Shown one piece after another: positions 8,007 to 15,971 of a DNA stretch of 34,433 nt. The position numbers and the translations under genes were made by a program. The notes beneath the pieces were generated by a model. That model was not told the DNA's origin. It worked only from the letters and a program-made list of their open reading frames with translations, and did no database searches. Source of the stretch: Candidatus Binataceae bacterium (GTDB lineage: Bacteria > Desulfobacterota > Binatia > Binatales > Binataceae); the NCBI GenBank assembly GCA_030038355.1, contig JASHPB010000262.1:1-34433 (forward strand). Reading direction: 5' to 3'. Within the stretch, counting starts at the first letter, position 1. Every line of letters begins with the position of its first letter.

Positions 8007-8861
8007 ATGCCGGCCGAATTCAGTCATCACTATGCGAACCTGAAAGACGTACGACTTCACTATGTGACGCTTGGGAGCGGCTACCCTGTCGTGTTGCTGC
8101 ACGGCTGGCCGCAGACCTGGTACGAGTGGCGGCGCGTGATGCCGCTGCTCGCCGATTCGTTCGCGTTGCTCGCACCGGATTTGCGCGGGCTCGGCGATTC
8201 ATCGCGTCCCGCGAGCGGCTACGACAAAAGGACCGTTGCCAACGATGTGTGGCTGCTGATGAGCGAGAGCCTCGGCCATCGGCGCTTCGCCGTGGTCGGA
8301 CACGACTGGGGTGCACCAGTCGCATTCCGGCTCGCTGCCGATCACGCCGACGCCGTATCGCACCTCGCGATGCTCGATGTGCCCGTGCCGGGCGACCAAC
8401 CGGCGGAACCGGGAATCGGCGGCACGCCACGTTGGCATCACATGTTCAACCGCGTTCCCGATCTACCCGAAGCGCTGACCTTCGGCCGCGAGCGGATTTT
8501 CCTCGAGTACTTCTTCATGAATGGCACCGATCAGGCGAATGTCTTCAGCGACGGCGATATCGCGGAGTATGTCCGGACCTATTCGCAGCCGGGTGCGATG
8601 CGCGCGGGGTTCAATTTCTATCGAAACATGACCAAGGACGTCGCCGATAATCGCGCGACATTCGCGACCGGCTTCAAACTGCCGATGCCGACCTTGGGCA
8701 TCGGTGGTGGTGGCTCACGTGGGCGCGGCGAATTGGTGGTTGAATCGCTCAGGCGCGTCGCGGTGCGGGCCGAGGGCGGCGCGATCGCGGATTGCGGTCA
8801 CTTCATTCCGGAGGAGAAGCCTCGTGAGCTTGCCGATCGGCTGCGCGCGTTCCTGAAATAG
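8007..8861 (+). CDS. Alpha/beta hydrolase, epoxide hydrolase-like
   Basis: 284 residues. ATG 8007 is chosen over the in-frame GTG 7977 because GGAG lies 6 bp before it. The HGWPQTWYEWR oxyanion motif (32-42) and the GHDWGAPVAFRLA elbow (98-110) place an aspartate (Asp100) as nucleophile, as in epoxide hydrolases and haloalkane/haloacetate dehalogenases. The catalytic His is His265 in DCGHFIPEE. Tyr168 and Tyr189 in the cap region are candidates for the epoxide-ring tyrosines. A soluble cytoplasmic enzyme opening an epoxide or similar xenobiotic is likely; dehalogenase activity cannot be excluded. A glycine-rich GIGGGGSRGRG stretch at 231-241 occupies the place where the catalytic acid loop is expected. 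Confidence 0.85.
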   Translation: MPAEFSHHYANLKDVRLHYVTLGSGYPVVLLHGWPQTWYEWRRVMPLLADSFALLAPDLRGLGDSSRPASGYDKRTVANDVWLLMSESLGHRRFAVVGHDWGAPVAFRLAADHADAVSHLAMLDVPVPGDQPAEPGIGGTPRWHHMFNRVPDLPEALTFGRERIFLEYFFMNGTDQANVFSDGDIAEYVRTYSQPGAMRAGFNFYRNMTKDVADNRATFATGFKLPMPTLGIGGGGSRGRGELVVESLRRVAVRAEGGAIADCGHFIPEEKPRELADRLRAFLK

Positions 8862-8872
8862 CAGCAACGCGA

Positions 8873-10501
8873 CTAGTGCGCGGTGGCGGATGAGCCCGCG
8901 TTGAGTTTGTTCAGCAGCAGGAACGACGGGATGAAGATGAACGCCATCACTGCGAGCAGGCGATAGATGTCGTTGTATGCCATCAGCGACGCCTGCGCCT
9001 GAACCGTGCCGTAGAGCATGCCGAAGCCTTGCGGATTGCCGTTGATCAATCCCTGCATCAGGCTGAGATGCGGCCCTCCTGGCGCCATCGCGGCCGCGTG
9101 GTCGAGGCGCCACGCGTCAAACACCGTGACGTGCTGCACAAGATACGACTGATGAATCTGCTCGCGACTGTTGAGCAGGTTCGACACCATCGAGATGCCA
9201 ATCGCGGAGCCGGTGTTGCGCATCATGTTGTAGAGACTCGCCGCATAGCCCATTCGCTCACGCTCGACGCACGAAAGAGTTGCGGCAGACATCGTCGGGA
9301 AAATCAGTCCGCTGCCCACGCCGGAGATCAAGATTGGCATCAGCACGTTGGTCATCCCGACGCCGAGCGTCCAGTGCGCCATCGACCACAAGGCATACGC
9401 CACCACCGCGAAGCCCGCGCCGACCAGCCATCGTGTATCGACGCCGCGCCGCGACAACTGCCCGATCAGCAGCATCGAGCAGAGAGTGCCGATGCCGCGC
9501 GGCATCACGGCGAGGCCGGATTTCCAGGCGTTGTATCCCAGCAGGTCCTGGAAGAAGAGAGGATTGAGCAGGTTCGAGCCGTACAATACCAGGACCATCA
9601 CCATGATGATGACGACCGAGTAATCGAAGGTCGGGATTTTGAGGATGCTGAGATCGAGAATCGGCTCGGGGAAGCGCAGTTCATGGAACACCAGCAGGGT
9701 CAGGGAAATCACCGCCGCAGCGGTGAACAAAACGACCCACGCCGATGCGAACCAATCAGCGCGCTGACCGCGATCGAGCACGATCTGCAAGAGCCCGAGA
9801 CCGAGCGCGAGATAGGCGATGCCGAGGTAGTCGATTCGCCGAGCCTTCGCGCGCGAAGCTTTCAGGTACGCGGGATCGTGCACGAACGTGTAGACCATCA
9901 TGGCGGCGAGAATTCCGGTCGGCAGGTTGATGTAGAAATTCCAGCGCCAGTTCCAGTTGTCGGTGATCCAGCCGCCGAGCGTCGGTCCGAGCACCGGCGC
10001 GACCATGAGGCCGACACCCCACATCGCCATAGCAAGTCCCTGCTCGGCGGGTGGAAATGTTTCCATCAGAATCGCCTGCGATGACGGAATCATCGCGGCG
10101 CCGGCCGCTCCTTGTATCAACCGGAAAACAACGATCTGATCGAGCGATTGTGCCGCGCCGCATAGTCCGGACGCGACGACGAAGACCATCACCGAGAATA
10201 GGAAGTAGCGCTTGCGGCCGAAGCGTCCGGAAATCCAACCGGTCAGCGGAATCATGATGCCGTTGGCGACGATGTAGCTGGTCAGCACCCAGGTGATCTC
10301 GTCGGTGCTGGCGGAGAAGCTGCCCTGCATGTGCGGCAGGCATACGTTGACGATCGAGGTGTCGAGCACTTCGAGCGTGGCGCCGAGCATGACAGCAATC
10401 GCGACCAGCCACTGGTGCTGGCCGGACGCATCGGAAGCGGGGCGCGCCGCGGATTGCGGAGCGGCGGCGGTGCGGGGCGCGGATGATACAGCCGAGGCCA
10501 T
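8873..10501 (-). CDS. DHA2-family (EmrB/QacA) multidrug efflux transporter
   Basis: 542 residues with about 14 hydrophobic helices, the size of DHA2 drug:H+ antiporters. An Ala/Ser/Pro-rich cytoplasmic lead of about 28 residues precedes the motif-D1 region LEVLDTSIVNVCLPHM. SGRFGRKRYF is motif A, RLIQGAAGAAMIP is the motif-B arginine helix, and GVGLMVAPVLGPTLGGWI is motif C, the drug-antiporter signature. It should expel hydrophobic compounds using the proton gradient, possibly through an EmrA/TolC-type partner, but no membrane-fusion or outer-membrane gene is adjacent. The gene is divergent from a TetR repressor gene with shared operator motifs in the 91-bp gap, so drug-inducible control is very likely. 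Confidence 0.93.
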   Translation of the reverse strand: MASAVSSAPRTAAAPQSAARPASDASGQHQWLVAIAVMLGATLEVLDTSIVNVCLPHMQGSFSASTDEITWVLTSYIVANGIMIPLTGWISGRFGRKRYFLFSVMVFVVASGLCGAAQSLDQIVVFRLIQGAAGAAMIPSSQAILMETFPPAEQGLAMAMWGVGLMVAPVLGPTLGGWITDNWNWRWNFYINLPTGILAAMMVYTFVHDPAYLKASRAKARRIDYLGIAYLALGLGLLQIVLDRGQRADWFASAWVVLFTAAAVISLTLLVFHELRFPEPILDLSILKIPTFDYSVVIIMVMVLVLYGSNLLNPLFFQDLLGYNAWKSGLAVMPRGIGTLCSMLLIGQLSRRGVDTRWLVGAGFAVVAYALWSMAHWTLGVGMTNVLMPILISGVGSGLIFPTMSAATLSCVERERMGYAASLYNMMRNTGSAIGISMVSNLLNSREQIHQSYLVQHVTVFDAWRLDHAAAMAPGGPHLSLMQGLINGNPQGFGMLYGTVQAQASLMAYNDIYRLLAVMAFIFIPSFLLLNKLNAGSSATAH

Positions 10502-10525
10502 GGTTTGCTAAGATGAGCGCGGATT

Positions 10526-10537
10526 CCGACCAGTCAG
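10526..10537. promoter_or_regulatory. Operator motif copy 1 (exporter side) for the divergent TetR regulator
   Basis: CCGACCAGTCAG is the exact reverse complement of the 12-mer CTGACTGGTCGG at 10569-10580. It lies 25 bp upstream of the exporter start, where bound repressor could block that promoter. Function is inferred from position and from the exact repetition. Confidence 0.55.
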
Positions 10538-10561
10538 ACCGGAAGAAAAACGCTCAACTTA

Positions 10562-10587
10562 ATAATGACTGACTGGTCGGTTATTAT
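10562..10587. promoter_or_regulatory. Operator palindrome copy 2 (tetR side)
   Basis: A 26-bp imperfect inverted repeat with outer arms ATAAT/ATTAT and core GACTGGTC; 20 of 26 positions are symmetric. It ends 5 bp before the tetR start codon and contains the CTGACTGGTCGG 12-mer whose inverted copy lies at 10526-10537. Size and place fit a TetR-dimer operator giving autorepression. Confidence 0.65.
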
Positions 10588-10592
10588 CAAGT

Positions 10593-11243
10593 ATGCCCAG
10601 GGTAGCAGCCGCCAGACGCGAACAATACGCCGCGGGCCGCCGCGACCAGATCCTCGAGGCCGCGCTGCGCGTCTTCGCCGACAAGGGCTTTGCCGAGACC
10701 ACCATGGAAGAGGTGGCTGCCGATGCCGGCCTTGCCAAGGGCAGCCTCTATGTTTACTTCCCGACCAAGGAAGACCTGCTGCGCAAACTGCTGAGCCGCT
10801 TCACTCTCCTGCCGGAACTGCCCGAGCTGATGGACTCGATTCGCGAAATGCCGCCGAACAAGGGCATTCCGAAATTGGTGAGTCAAATCTGGCGGCGCTT
10901 TCGCGAACGGCGCGAGCTCGCGCGCGTCGTGGTGCGCGAAATCCATTCCAACGCGGAGCGCGCGCGTATTTTCAACGAGGAAGTCGGCCTGCGCGCCTAC
11001 CGCCTGCTGGCCGAGTACCTCGCGACCTGGATGAAACGTGGCGAACTCAAGCGCGCCGATCCACTGGCGACCGCGCAGTGCCTCTTCGGGATGCTCTGGT
11101 TCTTTCTACTCTCGCAGGAGTTGATGAGCGGCAAGGAAACGCATCCACTTTCGGACCAGGCGTTAGGCAAGGTCGTATCGCAGATCTTTCTCGAAGGCGC
11201 TGCCGCGCCGGTGAAGACTCCCCCGCGCAGAGGCAGCCGATAA
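10593..11243 (+). CDS. TetR/AcrR-family transcriptional regulator of the adjacent exporter
   Basis: 216 residues. The N-terminal TetR DNA-binding domain is clear: RRDQILEAALRVFADKGF (16-33), TTMEEVAADAGLAKGSLYVYF (36-56) as the helix-turn-helix, then PTKEDLLRKLL. Residues from about 75 onward form the variable ligand-binding and dimer domain. It should repress the divergent DHA2 exporter and itself through the repeated GACTGGTC-type operators between the genes, releasing DNA when an exporter substrate binds. The ATG at 10593 lies just after the operator, and no strong Shine-Dalgarno is visible. The inducer is unknown. Confidence 0.93.
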   Translation: MPRVAAARREQYAAGRRDQILEAALRVFADKGFAETTMEEVAADAGLAKGSLYVYFPTKEDLLRKLLSRFTLLPELPELMDSIREMPPNKGIPKLVSQIWRRFRERRELARVVVREIHSNAERARIFNEEVGLRAYRLLAEYLATWMKRGELKRADPLATAQCLFGMLWFFLLSQELMSGKETHPLSDQALGKVVSQIFLEGAAAPVKTPPRRGSR

Positions 11244-11296
11244 CGCCAGTCGTCGATCAGCTCGCCCTCATGTTTGCCACTTGCTACTAAGGGTGC

Positions 11297-12196
11297 GTGA
11301 CGAATGACGTACCGGTCGACCTGAAGAGCCTCCTCAAACCCTACCGCATCGACGATGGCCGCAAGTTCCGCCTTCGCGACCACGATCCCGCGGGGATTCC
11401 GAGGCAAGCCACCAAGAAGCGTGCGGAGAAGCTTCTTCCGCAGGGCATCGAGCTGCTGGCTCAGATGCAGGACAAGCTCTACGCCCAGAACCTGTGGGCG
11501 ATCCTGCTGATCTTCCAGGCTGCAGATGCCGCCGGCAAGGACGGCGTGATCAAGCACGTGATGTCGGGCGTCAATCCGCAGGGATGCCAGGTCTATTCGT
11601 TCAAACAACCGTCCGCCGAGGAACTTGACCACGATTACATGTGGCGGAGCGCGATCCGTCTGCCGGAGCGCGGCCGCATCGGAATCTTCAATCGCTCGTA
11701 TTACGAAGAGGTGCTGGTCGTTCGCGTCCACAAAGATCTCCTCGCGCGACAGCACATCCCGCCGAAATTGATCGGCAAACGCATCTGGCGCGAGCGCTTT
11801 GAGGACATCAGCTCGTTCGAGCACTACCTCTCGCGCAACGGCATCGTGATCAGGAAGTTCTTCCTTCACCTCTCACACAAAGAACAGAAGCGGCGTTTTC
11901 TCGAACGGCTCGATAACCCCGACAAGAACTGGAAGTTCTCGATCTCGGACGCGACCGAACGCCAGCACTGGGACGAATACATGACCGCGTACGATGAAAT
12001 GATCCGCTACACGGCGACTCCCTACGCACCGTGGTTCGTCGTGCCCGCGGACAAGAAATGGTTCACGCGAATCGTGGTGGCGGCTGCGGTCGTCGATGCG
12101 ATGCAGGACCTCGACCTTCGCTATCCGAAAGTCGACAAAGAAAAGCGCAAGGAGTTGGTCAGCGCCCGCCAGCAATTGCTGCACGAAAAGCGCTGA
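11297..12196 (+). CDS. Polyphosphate kinase 2 family (polyphosphate:nucleotide phosphotransferase)
   Basis: 299 residues from GTG 11297; the ATG at 11304 is out of frame. Walker A is in IFQAADAAGKDG (72-83). VMSGVNPQGCQVYSFKQP follows, GRIGIFNRSYYEEVLVVRVH (126-145) includes Walker B, and KRIWRERFEDISSFE (161-175) is the lid. These are the characteristic PPK2 blocks, and the single-domain size fits class I/III enzymes that phosphorylate nucleoside mono- or diphosphates with polyphosphate. It may regenerate ATP/GTP from stored polyphosphate. It lies 53 bp after tetR on the same strand but is functionally unrelated to it. A 7-bp hairpin spans its stop codon. Confidence 0.93.
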   Translation: MTNDVPVDLKSLLKPYRIDDGRKFRLRDHDPAGIPRQATKKRAEKLLPQGIELLAQMQDKLYAQNLWAILLIFQAADAAGKDGVIKHVMSGVNPQGCQVYSFKQPSAEELDHDYMWRSAIRLPERGRIGIFNRSYYEEVLVVRVHKDLLARQHIPPKLIGKRIWRERFEDISSFEHYLSRNGIVIRKFFLHLSHKEQKRRFLERLDNPDKNWKFSISDATERQHWDEYMTAYDEMIRYTATPYAPWFVVPADKKWFTRIVVAAAVVDAMQDLDLRYPKVDKEKRKELVSARQQLLHEKR

Positions 12197-12209
12197 CTGC
12201 TTTCAGCGC
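12190..12209 (+). terminator. Possible weak terminator hairpin after PPK2
   Basis: GCGCTGA (including the TGA stop) pairs with TCAGCGC across a six-base loop CTGCTT. There is no T-tract after it, so it may be only a stabilising stem or a Rho-related end. Confidence 0.25.
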
Positions 12210-12241
12210 CGATCGCGCGCTACAGTCCGCCAGTTTGCACG

Positions 12242-12574
12242 GGTACATCAAAGCGGCCTGTGTTCGGAAATCCCGATCCGGATTACATCGGCACTTCGTA
12301 CGTCGAGCGCCAGAATCTCAGCATGAGAATGGGGATGCGCCGCTTCACACCACCAACCAATGCCTTCTCAAAAAAAGTCGCGAACTACGTTCATGCGCTC
12401 TCGATCTAGTTCATGCACTACAATTTCGTGCGCATTAGTCAGACACTTCGATGCACGCCCGCGATGGCGGCTAAGGTGACAGATCGGCTCTTTGACATGT
12501 CAGATGTCGTGCGGATCGTGGACGAATGGGAAGCTTACCAAAGACGGAGGGTACAGCGTGAAGCCACTGACTAA
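12242..12574 (+). pseudogene. IS1-like transposase relic (C-terminal about 110 codons)
   Basis: Reading from 12242 gives KRPVFGNPDPDYIGTSYVER, QNLSMRMGMRRFT, NAFSKKVANYVHALSI, a TAG stop at 12407-12409, then FMHYNFVRISQTLRCTPAM, AAKVTDRLFDMSDVVRIVDE and an ending at TAA 12572-12574. The motifs TSYVERQNL-MRM-MRRFT, NAFSKK-N-HAL, HYNFVR and LRCTPAM are those at the C-terminus of an IS1-type DDE transposase family common in environmental genomes. The stop replaces an aromatic residue of the usual ALxYF. The N-terminal two thirds and any inverted repeats are missing, so this is a dead fragment. Confidence 0.8.
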
Positions 12575-12728
12575 TGTGTTTTTGCTTCCCATGCTGAAAG
12601 CTCAAGTGAAAGCAGCCGAGCATCTGCAAAGCTGCTCCCGATGCCAAAACCTATCCGACATTGCCTTGGAGGAGATTGAAGAACGGGGATCTGTCCTGCC
12701 TCAAGGGCCTTCGGAGTCACCGCGATGA
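12558..12728 (+). CDS. Small ORF with a good ribosome binding site; unknown
   Basis: 56 residues from GTG 12558, which follows GGAGG at 7 bp spacing. It includes AAEHLQSCSRCQ, a His-x3-Cys-x2-Cys cluster that recalls the zinc motif of anti-sigma factors and other small zinc proteins. It overlaps the last 17 bases of the transposase relic in another frame and is followed only by non-coding debris, so it may be chance. No family is recognised. Confidence 0.2.
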   Translation: MKPLTNVFLLPMLKAQVKAAEHLQSCSRCQNLSDIALEEIEERGSVLPQGPSESPR

Positions 12729-13414
12729 TCATCTGGGAACTACGAAACTGCCCCGATTGGCCGCCCGGAGCGTGAGGAAATTCAAACTGACCCACTACCG
12801 ACTATTGCCTCAAGAATGATGACCGAAGAGAAAAATCTGCGCACTTGCACGCGGACCCCCACATGCCGGAGCAGTAGCCACGCGCACGCAGGTATCTCAC
12901 CTTGTCATCACTGACCGCCGGACCCGCCGCGATGCTGGCGTAGCGCACCCGTAGCCAATCGGCTGTTGACCGGGCATCGCAAGTCAACGCCAGGCTCCCC
13001 TTCCGGCATGGGGATCGTCACCTGGATATCTGAGACGGCGGGCTCGTTTTGCTCCACCATTCGCTGGTCTGCTCTCATCCCTGCGAGATTGTACGGATGG
13101 CTCTGTACCGCGGGGCGCAGATATCTGGGCAGCGTCCGGATTGTATCCTTTTGCACCCCTTTTGCAGCAAGGCTCTTGTCGGTTCCGTGGCCTGCGCGCG
13201 ACGACATGCTGCCAAGGCTGACGCGATCCAGGCCGCGCCCGCGTAAAGGGTTGTGCTTTGTACGGATTCCCCCTCCAGCATTGCCGACTACAATCTGTCA
13301 GCAAATCGTGACAGGCTCATCCAGTCGCCCTTGATCTGCGATCCTCTGTGACGGGCGCGCTCGCTCTCGCTTGCATCGAGGCGCTGGGTCGGCGAGTTTT
13401 CATGCAGACGCGCC
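12575..13414. other. About 0.8 kb without a recognised gene (degraded accessory DNA)
   Basis: After the transposase relic, no open frame on either strand gives a recognisable protein down to the next MFS gene, apart from the small ORF at 12558-12728. Short frames such as 12908-13207 (minus) lack a ribosome binding site and family features. A segment at 12778-12800 containing CAAACTGACCCACTACC and a related AAACTGCCCC at 12745-12754 resemble insertion-sequence end repeats, but no transposase or paired end confirms this. The stretch is best read as remains of mobile DNA. Confidence 0.45.
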
Positions 13415-14668
13415 ATGCAATCGGAAACGGAAACGCTGTCGGCAGGGCAGGCCGCACTCGACGACGGCTCGCCGCCTCCTCTCGAGCTGTTCGACTCAGC
13501 GCGTGCATGGCGGATGGTCGCGGCGGCGTTCGCCGCCATGTTCGTGGCATATGGCGTCGCCTACAGCTTCGGCGCATTCTTCAAGCCGATGGCCGCGGAG
13601 TTCGGCGCGGGCCGCAGTCTCACTTCGGTTGTCTTCTCACTCACGGTCTGCGTCTGGTCGACGCTCGGCACGCTGACCGGTCATCTTGGCGATCGCCTGG
13701 GTCCGCGTGTTGTGCTCGGCGTAGGCGGCCTAATCATGGGGATCGGCCTGCTCCTCACGTCGCAGATCCACGTGCTGTGGCTCGGCTATCTGACGTATGG
13801 TGTCGGTGTCGGGATCGGCGTCGCCTGCGCCTACGTGCCGATGGTGGCGGTGGTCGGCGGATGGTTTCTCAATCGGCGCAATACCGCGCTTGGAATCGCA
13901 GTCGCGGGAATCGGCTTCGGGACGGTTCTAGTTGCGCCGCTGGCGGCGTGGCTGGTCGCGAGATACGGATGGCGCGCAACGGACGTTATCTTCGCGGCGG
14001 GCGCGACCGCGATTCTCTTCGGCTGCGCCGCGGCGGTCGAGCGGCCTCCCGTCCACGTCACTCCCGCGAAGATGAACCTGCTCGACGCGGTGCGGACGCC
14101 GGCGTTTGGTCTTCTCTATATTTCCGCGGTTCTGAATTCGATGTCACTCTTCATTCCGTTCGTGTACCTGCCGGCATATGCGCACGATCATGGCGCGAGC
14201 GAAGTCGCCGCGGCTGCTCTGGTCGGAGTGATCGGCGGCGCGAGCGTAGCGGGAAGGCTCGCTCTCGGCACACTCGCCGATCGCGCGGGCGTCGTCCATC
14301 TCTACCAGGCGAGCTTCCTCGTGCTCGGCCTCAGCTATCTAATCTGGATGCTCTCCGGAGGTACCTACGCATGGTTGGTCGCGTTCGCGCTGGTAATGGG
14401 CGCGGGTTACGGCGGCTTCGTAGCGCTTTCTCCAGCCTTACTCGCACATCTATTCGGCACGCCGCGGCTCGGCACGACCATGGGCGCACTCTACACCAGC
14501 GGCGCGATCGGCGCGCTAGTAGGGCCGCCGCTCGCCGGCTTGATCGTTGACCGCACCGGCAGCTACCGCCTCGCGATCGCGTTCGCATTTGTCATCGCGA
14601 TGGCCGCGTACGCCGCACTGATTCCGCTTGGCCGCCACGAGGACTCGACCAGCGCGGCGTTCTCATGA
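13415..14668 (+). CDS. MFS transporter, monocarboxylate/oxalate-formate (OFA) type
   Basis: 417 residues with about 12 hydrophobic segments. The N-terminal pattern AYGVAYSFGAFFKPM, with EFGAGRSLTSVVFSL, is typical of the monocarboxylate-porter and OFA branch of the MFS, as are GHLGDRLGPR (motif A), GVGIGVACAYVPMVAVVGGWF and the second-half GTLADRAG. Substrates of this branch are usually mono- or dicarboxylates. The start at ATG 13415 lacks a clear Shine-Dalgarno, and the frame has no better upstream start. It is followed closely by a broken methyltransferase-like gene and preceded by transposon debris, so it may sit at the edge of an acquired segment. The substrate is not predictable from sequence. 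Confidence 0.85.
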   Translation: MQSETETLSAGQAALDDGSPPPLELFDSARAWRMVAAAFAAMFVAYGVAYSFGAFFKPMAAEFGAGRSLTSVVFSLTVCVWSTLGTLTGHLGDRLGPRVVLGVGGLIMGIGLLLTSQIHVLWLGYLTYGVGVGIGVACAYVPMVAVVGGWFLNRRNTALGIAVAGIGFGTVLVAPLAAWLVARYGWRATDVIFAAGATAILFGCAAAVERPPVHVTPAKMNLLDAVRTPAFGLLYISAVLNSMSLFIPFVYLPAYAHDHGASEVAAAALVGVIGGASVAGRLALGTLADRAGVVHLYQASFLVLGLSYLIWMLSGGTYAWLVAFALVMGAGYGGFVALSPALLAHLFGTPRLGTTMGALYTSGAIGALVGPPLAGLIVDRTGSYRLAIAFAFVIAMAAYAALIPLGRHEDSTSAAFS

Positions 14669-14705
14669 GATCGAACTGGCATGGTGGTTGCCAAGACGTC
14701 GCGTC

Positions 14706-15187
14706 ATGCAAACTGATCAAATCGATAATCCCGGGATTAGCGCACGGCCACCGCTGATTTATCTGGGATTTCTCATCCCCGGTATCATTCTGGACCGAGT
14801 GTGGCGCGCAATGTCGACTACGCAGCCTATTGCCGGCAGCGGAAGCCTCCTGGTGGCGGCACTGTTGATCATTGTCGGCGCGGCGATGCTGACCTCGGCG
14901 ATGGGCAGGTTTCGAGCCGCGGGAACCAACGTGCTGACTCCGATGCCGTCGACGGCTCGGTCACGAAGGGACTCTATTCGTTCTCGCGAAATCCCATCTA
15001 CATCTTGCTCACCACGATCTACCTCAGCCTCGCGATCGGCGCCGATAGCGTGTGGAGCGCAATCTTCGTCGGGCTAATTCTGCTTCGGATTCGCTACGGC
15101 GTAATCGCCCGCGAGGAACGCTACCTCGAGCGCAAGTTCAACGGCGCCTACGTCAACTATCGGAATCGCGTGCGGCGCCGGATCTGA
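14706..15187 (+). pseudogene. Isoprenylcysteine carboxyl methyltransferase (ICMT)-like membrane protein, frameshifted
   Basis: The first frame from ATG 14706 gives two membrane helices and GRFRAAGTNVLTPMPST. The homologous sequence then continues one base out of phase from about 14957: VTKGLYSFSRNPIYILLTTI, then more membrane sequence, then GVIAREERYLERKF and a YVNYRNRVRRR end at 15187. Joined, these make the standard layout of ICMT/PEMT-like bacterial methyltransferases: FRxAGTNV-P-xPST, (L/F)YxFSRNP, and the SAM-binding EERYLExKF-Y-Y-VRRW tail, about 160 residues. A single missing base near 14955-14957 explains it. Both halves are well conserved, so a sequencing or assembly error is as likely as a true mutation. 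Confidence 0.75.
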
Positions 15188-15191
15188 ATCT

Positions 15192-15971
15192 TTACTTCGC
15201 GTCGTGAAAGATTACGCCGAGTGAGAAGCGGCGCCCGCGCGTGATCGTGCTAACACCGTGTCTGACCGCGACGGGGTAATAGCCGCGCGCTCCCTTCACC
15301 GGCCGGAACTGATTCGGAAAGATGATGCCCTCGCCCTGATCGAGCGCGATTGCGGTTCCGCGCGACTGTGCGCGCGGACGCTGTTCGACAAGCAGTAATT
15401 CTCCGCCCTCAAAATCCCGACCTCGCTTGCTCAGCGTGCAGGTGAACTGGAGTGGGAACGCAAGCTCGCCGTAAACGTCTTGATGCAGACAGTTATAGCC
15501 GCCGGATTCGTAACGAAGCACGAGCGGCGTTGGACGTTCCTGGCCGTGGCGATGACAGAGCTCGATGAAGCGCTCGAGCGTCTGCGGAAATTCTGATTCG
15601 CTGCGGCCGAGCGCCTTTGACCATCGATTTGCGATTGGCGCGAGCCGCTCGTAGAGCAGCACGCGCGTCCTTTCGACAATCGGCGGCAACGGGCGCGCGA
15701 AATACTTGTACTCGCCGAGGCCGTAGTTGAGCCGCTCCATCACGATTCGACTGCGGAACCGCTCTCGATCATCGTAGATCGCAATCAACTCTTCGCATTC
15801 TTCACTAGTAAGGATCGGTCCCGTAAGCGCATAGCCGCGATCGTCGAGTTCGTGCTCGATACGCTCCCAATTGAGTGCCTCAACGCGCACATCGATTGTT
15901 GCGGCCCAAACGTCGCGGGCGCGGCCCGAAGACCGCGCCCGCGTTCGGGAAACCTGCTTTCCTTCGATCAC
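15192..15971 (-). CDS. 2OG-Fe(II)-dependent oxygenase
   Basis: 259 residues from GTG 15971, which overlaps the TGA of the upstream esterase gene (GTGA), implying translational coupling. The double-stranded beta-helix core carries the facial triad HxD (His163, Asp165 in CLHQDVYG) and the distal His238 in VRHGVSTI. Arg247/248 in TRGRRFSLGVIFHD would hold the 2-oxoglutarate carboxylate, as in prolyl-4-hydroxylase-like enzymes. The arrangement is that of bacterial 2OG oxygenases in the P4H-like group. It hydroxylates or otherwise oxidises an unknown substrate using O2 and 2-oxoglutarate. It is the third gene of an SDR-esterase-oxygenase operon, which suggests degradation or tailoring of a small ester. 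Confidence 0.85.
   Translation of the reverse strand: MIEGKQVSRTRARSSGRARDVWAATIDVRVEALNWERIEHELDDRGYALTGPILTSEECEELIAIYDDRERFRSRIVMERLNYGLGEYKYFARPLPPIVERTRVLLYERLAPIANRWSKALGRSESEFPQTLERFIELCHRHGQERPTPLVLRYESGGYNCLHQDVYGELAFPLQFTCTLSKRGRDFEGGELLLVEQRPRAQSRGTAIALDQGEGIIFPNQFRPVKGARGYYPVAVRHGVSTITRGRRFSLGVIFHDAK

Noticed and set aside
12908-13207. Minus-strand open frame of 99 codons in the transposon-debris region
   Set aside because: No start signal and no recognisable domain; I could not link it to any family.
13348-14550. Plus-strand open frame of 400 codons overlapping the MFS gene
   Set aside because: Out-of-frame, Arg/Ser-rich shadow; the frame starting at 13415 has transmembrane helices and MFS motifs.
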